DNA of 9,044 nucleotides from Anaerotignum sp. (GTDB lineage Bacteria; Bacillota; Clostridia; Lachnospirales; Anaerotignaceae): assembly GCA_020024395.1 (NCBI GenBank), contig JAHHTV010000054.1, forward strand, positions 1 to 9,044, given 5' to 3'. Under the pieces are notes generated by a model. It was not told the origin of the DNA, did not search any database, and was given only the letters and a program-made list of their open reading frames with translations. Shown in pieces: positions 1-6,522 of the stretch (within the stretch, counting starts at the first letter, position 1; every line of letters starts with the position of its first letter). Made by a program: the position numbers and the translations under genes.

Positions 1-65
1 ATGGTTTACAATAAAAATAAAAAGTTTTGTAACAATTTCAAAATGAAAAAATAGTATTTTTATGA

Positions 66-71
66 TATAAT
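66..71 (+). promoter_or_regulatory. possible -10 element for the zinc-ribbon gene
   Basis: A perfect TATAAT lies 35 bases before the start codon of the first gene, in a very A/T-rich stretch. No convincing -35 box sits at the usual 16-18 base spacing; the best candidate, TTTCAA at 36-41, is too far from it. In such A/T-rich DNA a TATAAT can occur by chance. The rest of bases 1-105 shows nothing else I can support. Confidence 0.3.
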
Positions 72-105
72 AAAAAAAATATACAAAAGATAAGGGAGAA
101 ATGAT

Positions 106-627
106 ATGCAAAAACAATGTACAAAATGTGGTGCAATGGCGAATGCAGATGATAAATATTGTACGGTGTGTGGTGCAATATTACAGCAACAAAAGCAAAC
201 ACAACAAAGTGATACAACAATGCAAACAGATACAAAATTAGTATCATTTGAAAATTACTTATTGATGTTTTTGATTGCAGTTATCCCGATTGTCAATATT
301 GTTGTATTGTGTATGTGGGCTTTTGGACGTGAGGAAAATGAAAATCGTAAAAATTTTGCAAAAGCAGCATTGATATTTGTGGGGATTGGTACAGTAGTGG
401 CTGCTGTGATGGCTGTATTTTTGTTTCGAATGATATGGTATGGCATTACATATGGTTTGGATGAATATGATTTATATAAAATGTATCATGATAATCCAAT
501 GTATGATTATGATGTGCCAGATGGCGAGTGTTGGCGAAATATACAATTACAAGATGAACCATTTTCCACAGTAGATAGTGATATCAAACAAATTTTGATA
601 GAAGAAAACGGTGTTGTGATATTATAA
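106..627 (+). CDS. Zinc-ribbon protein with two membrane segments, function unknown
   Basis: A 173-residue protein. Residues 5-22 hold a zinc-ribbon knuckle pair (C5-x2-C8 and C19-x2-C22, each followed by Gly), the short treble-clef-like module common at the N-terminus of small Firmicute membrane proteins. A Gln/Thr-rich linker (about 26-44) follows, then two hydrophobic helices at about 51-73 and 86-112 separated by a short charged loop. Two helices put the ribbon and the C-terminal tail on the same side, probably the cytoplasm. The tail (about 118-173) is acidic and Tyr-rich and resembles nothing I recognise. The start is ATG 106, with AAGGGAG at 92-98 spaced 7 bases; the out-of-frame ATG at 101 has no useful spacing. 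No hairpin terminator follows, so read-through into lonB is possible. I cannot assign a function; the zinc-binding reading is inferred from the cysteine spacing. Confidence 0.85.
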   Translation: MQKQCTKCGAMANADDKYCTVCGAILQQQKQTQQSDTTMQTDTKLVSFENYLLMFLIAVIPIVNIVVLCMWAFGREENENRKNFAKAALIFVGIGTVVAAVMAVFLFRMIWYGITYGLDEYDLYKMYHDNPMYDYDVPDGECWRNIQLQDEPFSTVDSDIKQILIEENGVVIL

Positions 628-644
628 AAAAAGAATATGATTTT

Positions 645-674
645 TGGATAAACAAAACCATTTGGTACATACTA
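645..674 (+). promoter_or_regulatory. candidate forespore sigma (SigG/SigF-type) promoter of lonB
   Basis: TGGATA (645-650) is separated by 17 bases from CATACTA (668-674). From memory, Bacillus SigG promoters approximate TGAATA-17/18-CATACTA, so this is 5 of 6 and 7 of 7 matches. The predicted transcript start near 681 gives a leader of about 22 bases containing the ribosome binding site at 687-694, which fits a lonB start at 703. In B. subtilis lonB is a forespore gene under SigF. SigF and SigG recognise similar sequences and I cannot say which would read this one. A weaker housekeeping alternative (TTGATA 595-600, 17 bases, GATATT 618-623) lies inside the preceding gene. Confidence 0.5.
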
Positions 675-686
675 CCTCTATATGAA

Positions 687-694
687 AAAGGAGG
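687..694 (+). promoter_or_regulatory. ribosome binding site fixing the lonB start
   Basis: AAAGGAGG is a full Shine-Dalgarno match lying inside the longest open frame, which begins with ATG at 682. It is 8 bases from ATG 703, 2 bases from ATG 697 and downstream of ATG 682. It can therefore only serve the start at 703. Confidence 0.9.
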
Positions 695-702
695 AAATGG
701 AT

Positions 703-2361
703 ATGAGCCAATGGTTTTTATTTTTTGCACAAATATTGTTTTTTATATTTGGAGCATGGTATTTTTTGAGCAATAGCGGAAAAGGTAAACAGGTCAAAAC
801 AGCCGTTTCTATGGAAGAAAATGAAAAAGAAATGCAAAAGTTGTATGAAATGCGACAAACAAAATTGACAGAACCTTTGTCAGAGCAGACACGCCCCAAA
901 TCATTAGATGATGTGGTGGGACAAGAAAAAGGTATTCGGGCATTGCGTGCGGCATTGTGTGGTACAAATCCACAGCATATTTTGATATATGGCCCACCAG
1001 GGGTGGGAAAAACAGCCGCAGCACGTTTGGTATTGGAGGAGGCAAAACAAAAACAAAATTCTCCTTTTGGGACAAATGCAAAATTTGTGGAAATTGATGC
1101 AACCACATTGCAGTTTGATGAACGTAGTATTGCAGACCCTTTGCTTGGTTCTGTGCATGACCCCATTTATCAGGGGGCAGGCGCTTTGGGACAGGCAGGT
1201 ATTCCAAAACCACAAATGGGCGCAGTATGTGAGGCACATGGCGGGGTATTGTTTATTGATGAAATTGGAGAATTGCATCCCATGCAGATGAACCGTCTTT
1301 TGAAAGTGCTGGAGGATAGAGTGGCAAAATTTCAAAGCAGTTATTACAGTAAATCCAATAGCAAAATACCACCATATATTCATGATATTTTTCAAAATGG
1401 TATGCCTGCGGATTTTCGTTTGATTGGTGCGACAACAAGAAATCCATCGGAATTGCCACCAGCATTACGTTCTCGTTGTACAGAGATTTTTTTTGATGGC
1501 TTAAATCAAAATGCCATAGAACAAATTGCTGCAAATGGTATGAAACAAGCAGGATTGCAATATGAAGATGGATTGTGTGAAAAAATTGCAAATTATGCGG
1601 GTGGTGGACGAGATACCATAAACATTGTACAGTCTATGGCAACATTGGCAGAAATGAAAGGCAAAAAATATGTGGGGTGCGCAGAATTGGAACAAGTGGC
1701 AGAAAGCGGCAGATATCAACCGTTTATACGACAAAAAAGCAGTCCAATACCGCATGTGGGTGTGGTGCATGGTTTGGCGGTAACAAGCAGTGTGGGTGGT
1801 TTGTTGCTGACTGTGGAAGTGCAAATGAAAAAAAGTATATATGGACATTTGGAAGTTACAGGCATTGTGGAAGAAGAAGAAATTCGTGGTACACATGGTG
1901 TCAGTCGCAGAAAAAGCAATGCCCGCAGTTCTGCGGAAAATGTTTTGACAGTATTGGAACAATATGGATTTGACCGCAATCAATATATGGTGCATATCAA
2001 TTTTCCAAGTGGCATGCCAGTAGATGGGCCGTCCGCAGGCATTGCCATGTTTTTGGCTGTATATTCTGCTTGGCAACAAAAACCGATTGCAGGAGATATT
2101 GCTTTGACAGGTGAAATTTCATTGACAGGGCAAGTGATGCCAGTAGGCGGTGTAACAGAAAAATTGCAAGCGGCAAAAGAAGCAGGTATCCGACAAGTAT
2201 TTATACCAAAGGCAAACTGGCAAAAACAATATGATAGATTACCAATGGATATTTGTTGTGTGGAATGTGTGGAAGATTTGCTTTGTGGTGTATTTGCAGA
2301 ACAATATATTCCATTGCCACAACAACAAACAGAAATACTTTCTGCAAAAGGGATTTCATAA
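703..2361 (+). CDS. lonB: ATP-dependent protease LonB (membrane-anchored, Lon family)
   Basis: A 552-residue AAA+ serine protease that unfolds and degrades proteins, the paralogue of LonA that lacks the large LonA N-domain. A hydrophobic helix at 2-22 anchors it to the membrane. The AAA+ module has Walker A GPPGVGKT (97-104), Walker B VLFIDE (182-187), a sensor region GATTR (242-246) and a likely arginine finger in RSR (256-258). The protease domain (about 350-530) has the Ser-Lys dyad: S444 in DGPSAG and K487 in GGVTEK, 43 residues apart as in other Lon proteins. With the start at 703 the length equals the 552 residues I recall for B. subtilis LonB, and many segments match it (for example the run around PLSE, RPKS, VGQE and the IHDIFQNG segment). 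In B. subtilis it is made in the forespore and sits directly upstream of lonA, as here. The 7-residue longer reading from ATG 682 is rejected because the ribosome binding site lies inside it. Confidence 0.96.
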   Translation: MSQWFLFFAQILFFIFGAWYFLSNSGKGKQVKTAVSMEENEKEMQKLYEMRQTKLTEPLSEQTRPKSLDDVVGQEKGIRALRAALCGTNPQHILIYGPPGVGKTAAARLVLEEAKQKQNSPFGTNAKFVEIDATTLQFDERSIADPLLGSVHDPIYQGAGALGQAGIPKPQMGAVCEAHGGVLFIDEIGELHPMQMNRLLKVLEDRVAKFQSSYYSKSNSKIPPYIHDIFQNGMPADFRLIGATTRNPSELPPALRSRCTEIFFDGLNQNAIEQIAANGMKQAGLQYEDGLCEKIANYAGGGRDTINIVQSMATLAEMKGKKYVGCAELEQVAESGRYQPFIRQKSSPIPHVGVVHGLAVTSSVGGLLLTVEVQMKKSIYGHLEVTGIVEEEEIRGTHGVSRRKSNARSSAENVLTVLEQYGFDRNQYMVHINFPSGMPVDGPSAGIAMFLAVYSAWQQKPIAGDIALTGEISLTGQVMPVGGVTEKLQAAKEAGIRQVFIPKANWQKQYDRLPMDICCVECVEDLLCGVFAEQYIPLPQQQTEILSAKGIS

Positions 2362-2401
2362 AGGAGATGTTAGAAAATATAACCTTGTGTGTTACTGGGA
2401 A

Positions 2402-2430
2402 TTGACCATGTGCTTGTTCTGTTGTATAAT
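2402..2430 (+). promoter_or_regulatory. housekeeping (SigA) promoter of lonA
   Basis: TTGACC (2402-2407) is followed after exactly 17 bases by a perfect TATAAT (2425-2430). This is 11 of 12 consensus positions at optimal spacing. It lies in the 114-base gap between lonB and lonA, with a predicted transcript start near 2437 and a leader of about 39 bases. It implies that lonA, and through overlap engB, is transcribed independently of lonB. Confidence 0.85.
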
Positions 2431-2431
2431 A

Positions 2432-2458
2432 ATCAAATTAGGCGTATCGCCGTTTGAT
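2432..2458 (+). repeat. interrupted inverted repeat at the lonA transcription start
   Basis: The outer arms ATCAAA (2432-2437) and TTTGAT (2453-2458) are perfect complements. Inside them GGCG (2441-2444) and CGCC (2448-2451) form a second perfect pair around TAT. The two levels are offset by three unpaired bases on the left and one on the right. The dyad begins just after the -10 box and spans the predicted transcript start, so it could be an operator; only part of it would be in the RNA. No run of T follows, so it is not a terminator. It does not match the CIRCE or CtsR sites used by heat-shock regulators. Confidence 0.5.
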
Positions 2459-2475
2459 AGAGGTGAATAAAAAAT

Positions 2476-4821
2476 ATGATAGAAAAAAAAGAAAGAATAC
2501 AACTACCGTTGATTGCACTGCGTGGGTTGACGGTTTTTCCGAATATGGCAGTCAGTTTTCCAGTAGGCAGACAACAATCTTTAGATGCGTTGGAAGCCGC
2601 AGATGAGGCAGACAAAAGAGTGTTTTTGGTGGCACAGCGTGACGCAGAAGATGCAAGCCCCAAAGAAGGTGGTTTGTATGAATTTGGCGTTGTGGCAGTC
2701 ATCAAACAGATTTTGAAATTGCCTGGCAATCTGACACATGTCATTGTGGAAGGTGAAGAAAGAGGCAGATTGGAAACGGTGCAGAAAAAAAGAAAGTGTG
2801 AATATGCAAATATCACAACCATTGCACAAGATATTCCAAATTTGCCAGATATACACACTGTAGCAGAAATGAGAATGGCACAAGATTTGTATGAAGCATA
2901 TACAAAATTGGTGCCAAATACATCGGCTGTGGATTTGATGCCTAGCATTATGGCAGCAACAAAACCAGGACAACTGGCAGATATTATTGCATCAGGATTG
3001 GAAATTTCATTTGAACGCAAACAGCGTTTATTGGAAATGTTAAATCCTTATGACCGTATGCAGACCGTGATAGAGATTATGCAATATGAACAAAAAGTAT
3101 TGCAATTAAAAAGAGAAATCGAAAGCAAAGCAAAATCCAACATTGACCGCAATCAAAAAGAATATTTTTTGCGGGAACAAATGAAAGTCATACAAGAAGA
3201 ATTGGGTGACAAAGATGGTATTGGTGCAGATGTTGCAGAATTTCGTCGTCGTTTGGAAGAAAAAAATCCACCCGAAGAAGTGCGCAAAGTGTTGGAAAAA
3301 GAAATTGACCGCATGATGAAAATTCCTGTGACTTCTCCAGAGTCCAATGTGGCAAGAAATTATATTGATACGGTGTTAAACCTGCCTTGGAATGAAAAAA
3401 CAGAAGAAAGTTTTGATTTGAAAAAAGCAGAAAAAATATTAAATCAAGAACATTATGGCTTGGAAAAAGTCAAAGAGCGTATATTGGAATATTTGGCAGT
3501 GCGTAAAAATGCACCAGAAGAAAAAGCAACCATACTGTGTTTGGTAGGCCCTCCAGGTGTTGGTAAAACATCTATCGCACGTTCTGTGGCAAATGCTTTG
3601 CATAGAGAGTATGTGCGTATGTCATTGGGTGGTGTCAAAGATGAATCAGAAATTCGTGGACACCGCAGAACATATGTAGGAGCAATGCCTGGTCGTATCA
3701 TCAATGCGATGAAACAAGCAGGCACAATCAATCCTTTGATGCTTTTAGACGAAGTGGACAAGTTGGGGGCATCTTATAATGGTGACCCCGCAGCAGCACT
3801 TTTGGAAGTGTTGGACGGAGAACAAAATTTCACGTTCCGTGACCACTATATTGAATTGCCTTATGATTTATCAAAGGTGTTGTTTATGTGTACGGCAAAT
3901 GATACCAGTACCATACCAAAACCATTGCTGGATAGAATGGAAATTATCCGATTGGGCAGCTATACCGCAAAAGAAAAAGAGCATATTGCAACAGACCATT
4001 TAATCAAAAAACAAATGAAACGACATGGGTTAAAAGGCAGTCAGTTAAAAATCAAACATGACGCTTTGGAACAAATCATTGATGGGTATACAAAAGAAGC
4101 AGGTGTGCGACAATTAGAACGTACCATTGGGCAAATTTGCAGAAAGACAGTCAAAGCCATTATCAGCGAAGAAAAGAAATCTGTAACTGTGACTGTAAAA
4201 AATTTGGAAGAATTATTGGGAAAAGCACAATTTAGCACAGATAAAATATATGATGAGCCACAAGTGGGGATTGTCAGAGGCTTGGCTTGGACAGCTGTAG
4301 GTGGTACAACACTTTCTGTAGAGGTCAATGCCATGACAGGTGATGGCAAATTACGTTTGACTGGGAATTTGGGAAAAGTGATGAAAGAGTCCGCAGAGGC
4401 AGCAATGACATTTATTCGTTCCCAAAGTGATAGATTAAACATCAAGCCTGATTTTTATAAAACCACGGATTTGCATATCCATATTCCAGAAGGGGCAACA
4501 CCAAAAGATGGCCCTTCCGCAGGCATTACCATGACAACAGCAATGATTTCTGCATTGACAGGGGCAAAAATACAGAATGATGTGGCAATGACAGGGGAAG
4601 TGACCATTCGTGGTCGTGTGCTTGCCATTGGTGGATTGCAAGAAAAGGTATTGGCAGCAAAAAAAGCAGGCGTCAAAACCGTGATATTGCCAAAAGAAAA
4701 TGAAAAAGATTTGAACGAAATATCAGAAGAAATCAAAGAAGATATGACATTTGTGTTGGCAAAAAACATGGATGATGTGTTGCGGCATGCATTGGCGAAA
4801 GGGGAAAGCGTATGGAAGTAA
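2476..4821 (+). CDS. lonA: ATP-dependent protease LonA (endopeptidase La)
   Basis: A 781-residue cytosolic AAA+ protease that degrades misfolded and specific regulatory proteins as a ring hexamer. It has the full LonA layout: N-terminal substrate domain (about 8-210, opening with the typical LPLIALRGLTVFP), helical linker (210-345), AAA+ module, then protease domain (about 595-775). Visible motifs are Walker A GPPGVGKT (358-365), Walker B LMLLDEVDK (421-429), sensor-1 N475, arginine finger R487, sensor-2 R545 in GVRQLER, catalytic S681 in DGPSAG and K724 in GGLQEK, 43 residues apart. Length is normal for the family. The start ATG 2476 has AGAGGTGA at 2459-2466, spaced 9 bases. It has its own strong promoter (2402-2430), and its last 10 bases overlap the start of engB. 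The lonB-lonA tandem is the arrangement known in Bacillus. Nothing is missing or broken. Confidence 0.98.
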   Translation: MIEKKERIQLPLIALRGLTVFPNMAVSFPVGRQQSLDALEAADEADKRVFLVAQRDAEDASPKEGGLYEFGVVAVIKQILKLPGNLTHVIVEGEERGRLETVQKKRKCEYANITTIAQDIPNLPDIHTVAEMRMAQDLYEAYTKLVPNTSAVDLMPSIMAATKPGQLADIIASGLEISFERKQRLLEMLNPYDRMQTVIEIMQYEQKVLQLKREIESKAKSNIDRNQKEYFLREQMKVIQEELGDKDGIGADVAEFRRRLEEKNPPEEVRKVLEKEIDRMMKIPVTSPESNVARNYIDTVLNLPWNEKTEESFDLKKAEKILNQEHYGLEKVKERILEYLAVRKNAPEEKATILCLVGPPGVGKTSIARSVANALHREYVRMSLGGVKDESEIRGHRRTYVGAMPGRIINAMKQAGTINPLMLLDEVDKLGASYNGDPAAALLEVLDGEQNFTFRDHYIELPYDLSKVLFMCTANDTSTIPKPLLDRMEIIRLGSYTAKEKEHIATDHLIKKQMKRHGLKGSQLKIKHDALEQIIDGYTKEAGVRQLERTIGQICRKTVKAIISEEKKSVTVTVKNLEELLGKAQFSTDKIYDEPQVGIVRGLAWTAVGGTTLSVEVNAMTGDGKLRLTGNLGKVMKESAEAAMTFIRSQSDRLNIKPDFYKTTDLHIHIPEGATPKDGPSAGITMTTAMISALTGAKIQNDVAMTGEVTIRGRVLAIGGLQEKVLAAKKAGVKTVILPKENEKDLNEISEEIKEDMTFVLAKNMDDVLRHALAKGESVWK

Positions 4822-5396
4822 AACAATCATCATTGGCAGCAATCGGTACGAAGTTTTCACAATACCCGACAGATGGAAAAACAGAAATTGCATTTGCAGG
4901 CAAATCCAATGTAGGCAAGTCTACACTCATCAATGCCATACTAGGTAGAAAAGCACTGGCAAGAACCAGCTCACAACCTGGAAAAACAAGAACCATCAAT
5001 TTTTATGATGTCAATGATGCCATGTATGTAGTGGATTTACCTGGATATGGATATGCAAAAGCCCCAAAAACAGAAATTGCAAAATGGGGGGCTATGATTG
5101 AGGAATATTTGGAAAAAAGAGAAGAATTAAAAGCAATTATATTGCTGATTGATATTCGTCATGAACCTGGAAAAAATGATATTATGATGTATGAATGGTT
5201 GAAGCATTATGGCTATGATATTATCATTGCGGCAACAAAATCTGACAAAATCAATCGTAGTCAAATACAAAAACATTTATCTATTATCAGAAAAACGCTG
5301 GGATTGGGACAAAATGATGTGTTGATACCATTTAGTGGCGAAAAGAAAACAGGTGTAAAAGAATTGTGGGCAGAAATTGATAAATTTTTAGAATAA
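4812..5396 (+). CDS. engB: ribosome-assembly GTPase EngB (YsxC/YihA)
   Basis: A 194-residue TRAFAC-class GTPase of the EngB/YsxC family, which binds the large ribosomal subunit late in its assembly and is usually essential. Motifs in order: G1 GKSNVGKS (30-37), G2 threonine in GKTRT (57-61), G3 DLPGYG (75-80), G4 TKSD (142-145) and G5 SGEK (175-178). Length is typical. ATG 4812 overlaps the lonA stop codon by 10 bases in a different frame. Its AAAGGGG ribosome binding site (4798-4804, spaced 7) lies inside lonA, so translation of the two is probably coupled and no separate promoter is seen. lonA followed by ysxC is the known order in B. subtilis. The gene ends at a strong terminator that closes this block. 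Confidence 0.97.
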   Translation: MEVKQSSLAAIGTKFSQYPTDGKTEIAFAGKSNVGKSTLINAILGRKALARTSSQPGKTRTINFYDVNDAMYVVDLPGYGYAKAPKTEIAKWGAMIEEYLEKREELKAIILLIDIRHEPGKNDIMMYEWLKHYGYDIIIAATKSDKINRSQIQKHLSIIRKTLGLGQNDVLIPFSGEKKTGVKELWAEIDKFLE

Positions 5397-5399
5397 TCC

Positions 5400-5438
5400 A
5401 AAAAAACAACCTTTGTATTTTTCAGAGGTTGTTTTTTT
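5400..5438 (+). terminator. intrinsic terminator after engB
   Basis: Arms 5400-5412 (seven A, then CAACCT) and 5426-5438 (AGGTTG, then seven T) pair perfectly over 13 bases. Three more pairs, one of them T-G, extend into the loop and leave a 7-base loop. The stem starts 3 bases after the engB stop codon. The A run on the left makes it symmetrical, but the gene on the far side is also on the plus strand, so only forward use is needed. Confidence 0.93.
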
Positions 5439-5461
5439 GTGGTCTTTCCACCCATTTCCTG

Positions 5462-5490
5462 TGGTCATGTTTGAGATATGTTGTTACAAT
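5462..5490 (+). promoter_or_regulatory. promoter of the 135-residue protein gene
   Basis: TGGTCA (5462-5467, 4 of 6) is followed after 17 bases by TACAAT (5485-5490, 5 of 6). TG at 5482-5483 gives an extended -10 (TGTTACAAT). It falls just after the engB terminator and 29 bases before the start codon, as expected for a new transcription unit. Confidence 0.55.
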
Positions 5491-5519
5491 AGAGCCAATA
5501 ACGAAAGGGAGGAACAACC

Positions 5520-5927
5520 ATGAAAACATTTTGGGATTATTATGAAAAAAAAATACAGCCACAAGTGATGTTGGCTGATATTTTTTTTCGGACAGAACAA
5601 GAACCGTATGATTTGCAAAAAGCAGCAAAACAATTTTGTTTGCCAGAAGATTTGACAAAACAATGTGATAAAAAATCATTGTCCAAAATAGAATGTATGA
5701 CATTACTGAAAAATAGCAAAACAATTTTGGGAAAATTGCTTGCCAGACAGTTGGCGTCTGGTTTTCCAGAATATTATACCACTGCACAAATTTCATACAT
5801 ATATGATTTGGATATTGCATTGGTAGAGCAGGCGGCAAAACAAACGGGGCTATTTCATTGTTCTGAACGCCTGTTGCCATATTTGTTTTCGGCGATTGAT
5901 ATTAGCCAAACACAATATCAGATTTGA
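5520..5927 (+). CDS. hypothetical protein, 135 residues, possible helix-turn-helix
   Basis: I do not recognise this protein. The frame is well supported: AAAGGGAGG at 5504-5512 lies 7 bases before ATG 5520, with a promoter and an upstream terminator. It looks wholly helical and cytosolic, with no signal peptide, membrane segment or zinc cluster (only C40, C49, C59 and C114, not regularly spaced). Two stretches have the spacing of a helix-turn-helix: about 31-49 (AAKQF then LPEDL) and, more clearly, 87-111 (TTAQISYIY, then LDIALVEQAAKQTGL). A small DNA-binding or adaptor protein is one possibility, but this is inference from hydrophobic spacing. Its last 26 bases overlap the end of the DJ-1-family gene on the other strand. 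No T-tailed terminator follows; a weak A/T-rich hairpin (5897-5903 with 5914-5920) lies in the overlap. Confidence 0.78.
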   Translation: MKTFWDYYEKKIQPQVMLADIFFRTEQEPYDLQKAAKQFCLPEDLTKQCDKKSLSKIECMTLLKNSKTILGKLLARQLASGFPEYYTTAQISYIYDLDIALVEQAAKQTGLFHCSERLLPYLFSAIDISQTQYQI

Positions 5928-6450
5928 TACGTTCGGCGGTTTCTTGCCCTTCTAGTGCTGCAATGAGTGCCAATGCAAAAGGCATGGCGGTTGCAGGTGC
6001 TTGTGATGTGATGATATGTCCATCACGGCACACTTTGTCTTTGACAGCTTCTGCACCAGTCAAACGGCTTTCCATACCAGGGTATATGGTGGCTTTTTTG
6101 CCTTTGAGTATGCCCAAATGTCCCAATACCATAGGTGCGGCACAAATGGCGCATACAAATTTTTTAGCAGCATGAAATTCCAAAAGCAATTTACCAAGTG
6201 CAGCATGATTTTGTAAATGTTCTGCACCAGGCATACCACCAGGTAATATCAGCATATCTGCATTTTGTGCAACATCATGTGCAAATAACATATCTGCTTG
6301 ATAAGTCACGCCATGTGCGCCAGTGACAGCTAAATTCCCTGTCAAAGATACCAGTTTTGCGTCAATACCTGCACGACGCAAAAGGTCTAATGGGGTGACA
6401 GCTTCGATTTCTTCAAAACCTTCTGCCAAAAATATTAATGCTTTTTTCAT
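5902..6450 (-). CDS. DJ-1/PfpI-family protein (YajL-like)
   Basis: A 182-residue protein of the DJ-1/ThiJ/PfpI superfamily, the branch often annotated as 4-methyl-5-(beta-hydroxyethyl)-thiazole monophosphate synthesis protein although a thiamine role is doubtful. Members act in oxidative or carbonyl stress as chaperones, glyoxalases or deglycases; the activity here cannot be read from sequence. Visible features are the N-terminal ALIFLAEGFEEIEAVTP with conserved E15, LPGG at 69-72, and the nucleophile elbow AICAAP with C103. The position that is His in human DJ-1 appears to be Y123 (ATIYPG), as non-His residues are in bacterial YajL relatives. Unusually, C100 lies three residues before C103, giving CAIC. 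On the minus strand, GGAGG at 6460-6464 lies 9 bases from the start codon (6448-6450). It diverges from the CYTH gene and ends overlapping the gene at 5520-5927. Confidence 0.93.
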   Translation of the reverse strand: MKKALIFLAEGFEEIEAVTPLDLLRRAGIDAKLVSLTGNLAVTGAHGVTYQADMLFAHDVAQNADMLILPGGMPGAEHLQNHAALGKLLLEFHAAKKFVCAICAAPMVLGHLGILKGKKATIYPGMESRLTGAEAVKDKVCRDGHIITSQAPATAMPFALALIAALEGQETAERIKSDIVFG

Positions 6451-6480
6451 GATTTATAACCTCCATATTTGTTTTTGTTT

Positions 6481-6509
6481 ATTATAAATGTTTTTGTGGT
6501 ATTGTGCAA
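6481..6509 (-). promoter_or_regulatory. promoter of the DJ-1-family gene
   Basis: Read on the minus strand, TTGCAC (6504-6509) is followed after 17 bases by a perfect TATAAT (6481-6486). The start codon is about 30 bases further. The -35 box matches only in its TTG, the most important part. It lies back to back with the CYTH-gene promoter. Confidence 0.65.
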
Positions 6510-6522
6510 CTTGACAAAGTTG
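6507..6522. repeat. perfect dyad over both divergent -35 boxes, possible operator
   Basis: CAACTT (6507-6512), GACA, AAGTTG (6517-6522) form a perfect 6-bp inverted repeat. It covers the whole plus-strand -35 box (6511-6516) and half of the minus-strand one (6504-6509). A repressor bound here would block both promoters. No regulator gene lies beside it, and a 6-bp dyad may arise by chance. Confidence 0.45.

Noticed and set aside
1..54. Short open frame of 17 codons starting at the first base (ATG to TAG)
   Set aside because: It has no visible ribosome binding site, is lysine- and asparagine-rich as expected from random A/T-rich DNA, and may be cut by the window edge. Not supported as a gene.
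678..1166. Long minus-strand open frames opposite lonB and lonA (for example 678-1166, 1501-2079, 2433-3020)
   Set aside because: They lie opposite strongly supported genes and give His/Cys/Phe-rich translations typical of the antisense of A-rich coding sequence. I saw no ribosome binding sites or family motifs.
2432..2458. CIRCE or CtsR heat-shock operator before lonA
   Set aside because: The dyad lacks the 9-base CIRCE arms, and there is no tandem GGTCAAA heptad. The known heat-shock operators do not explain it.
703..4821. lonB and lonA as a recent duplication or a split gene
   Set aside because: They share motifs but differ in domain layout and in sequence throughout. They are the two long-separated Lon types found side by side in Firmicutes.
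5924..6216. Plus-strand open frames at 5924-6175 and 6016-6216
   Set aside because: They are shadows of the well-supported DJ-1-family gene on the minus strand and show no ribosome binding site or family motif.
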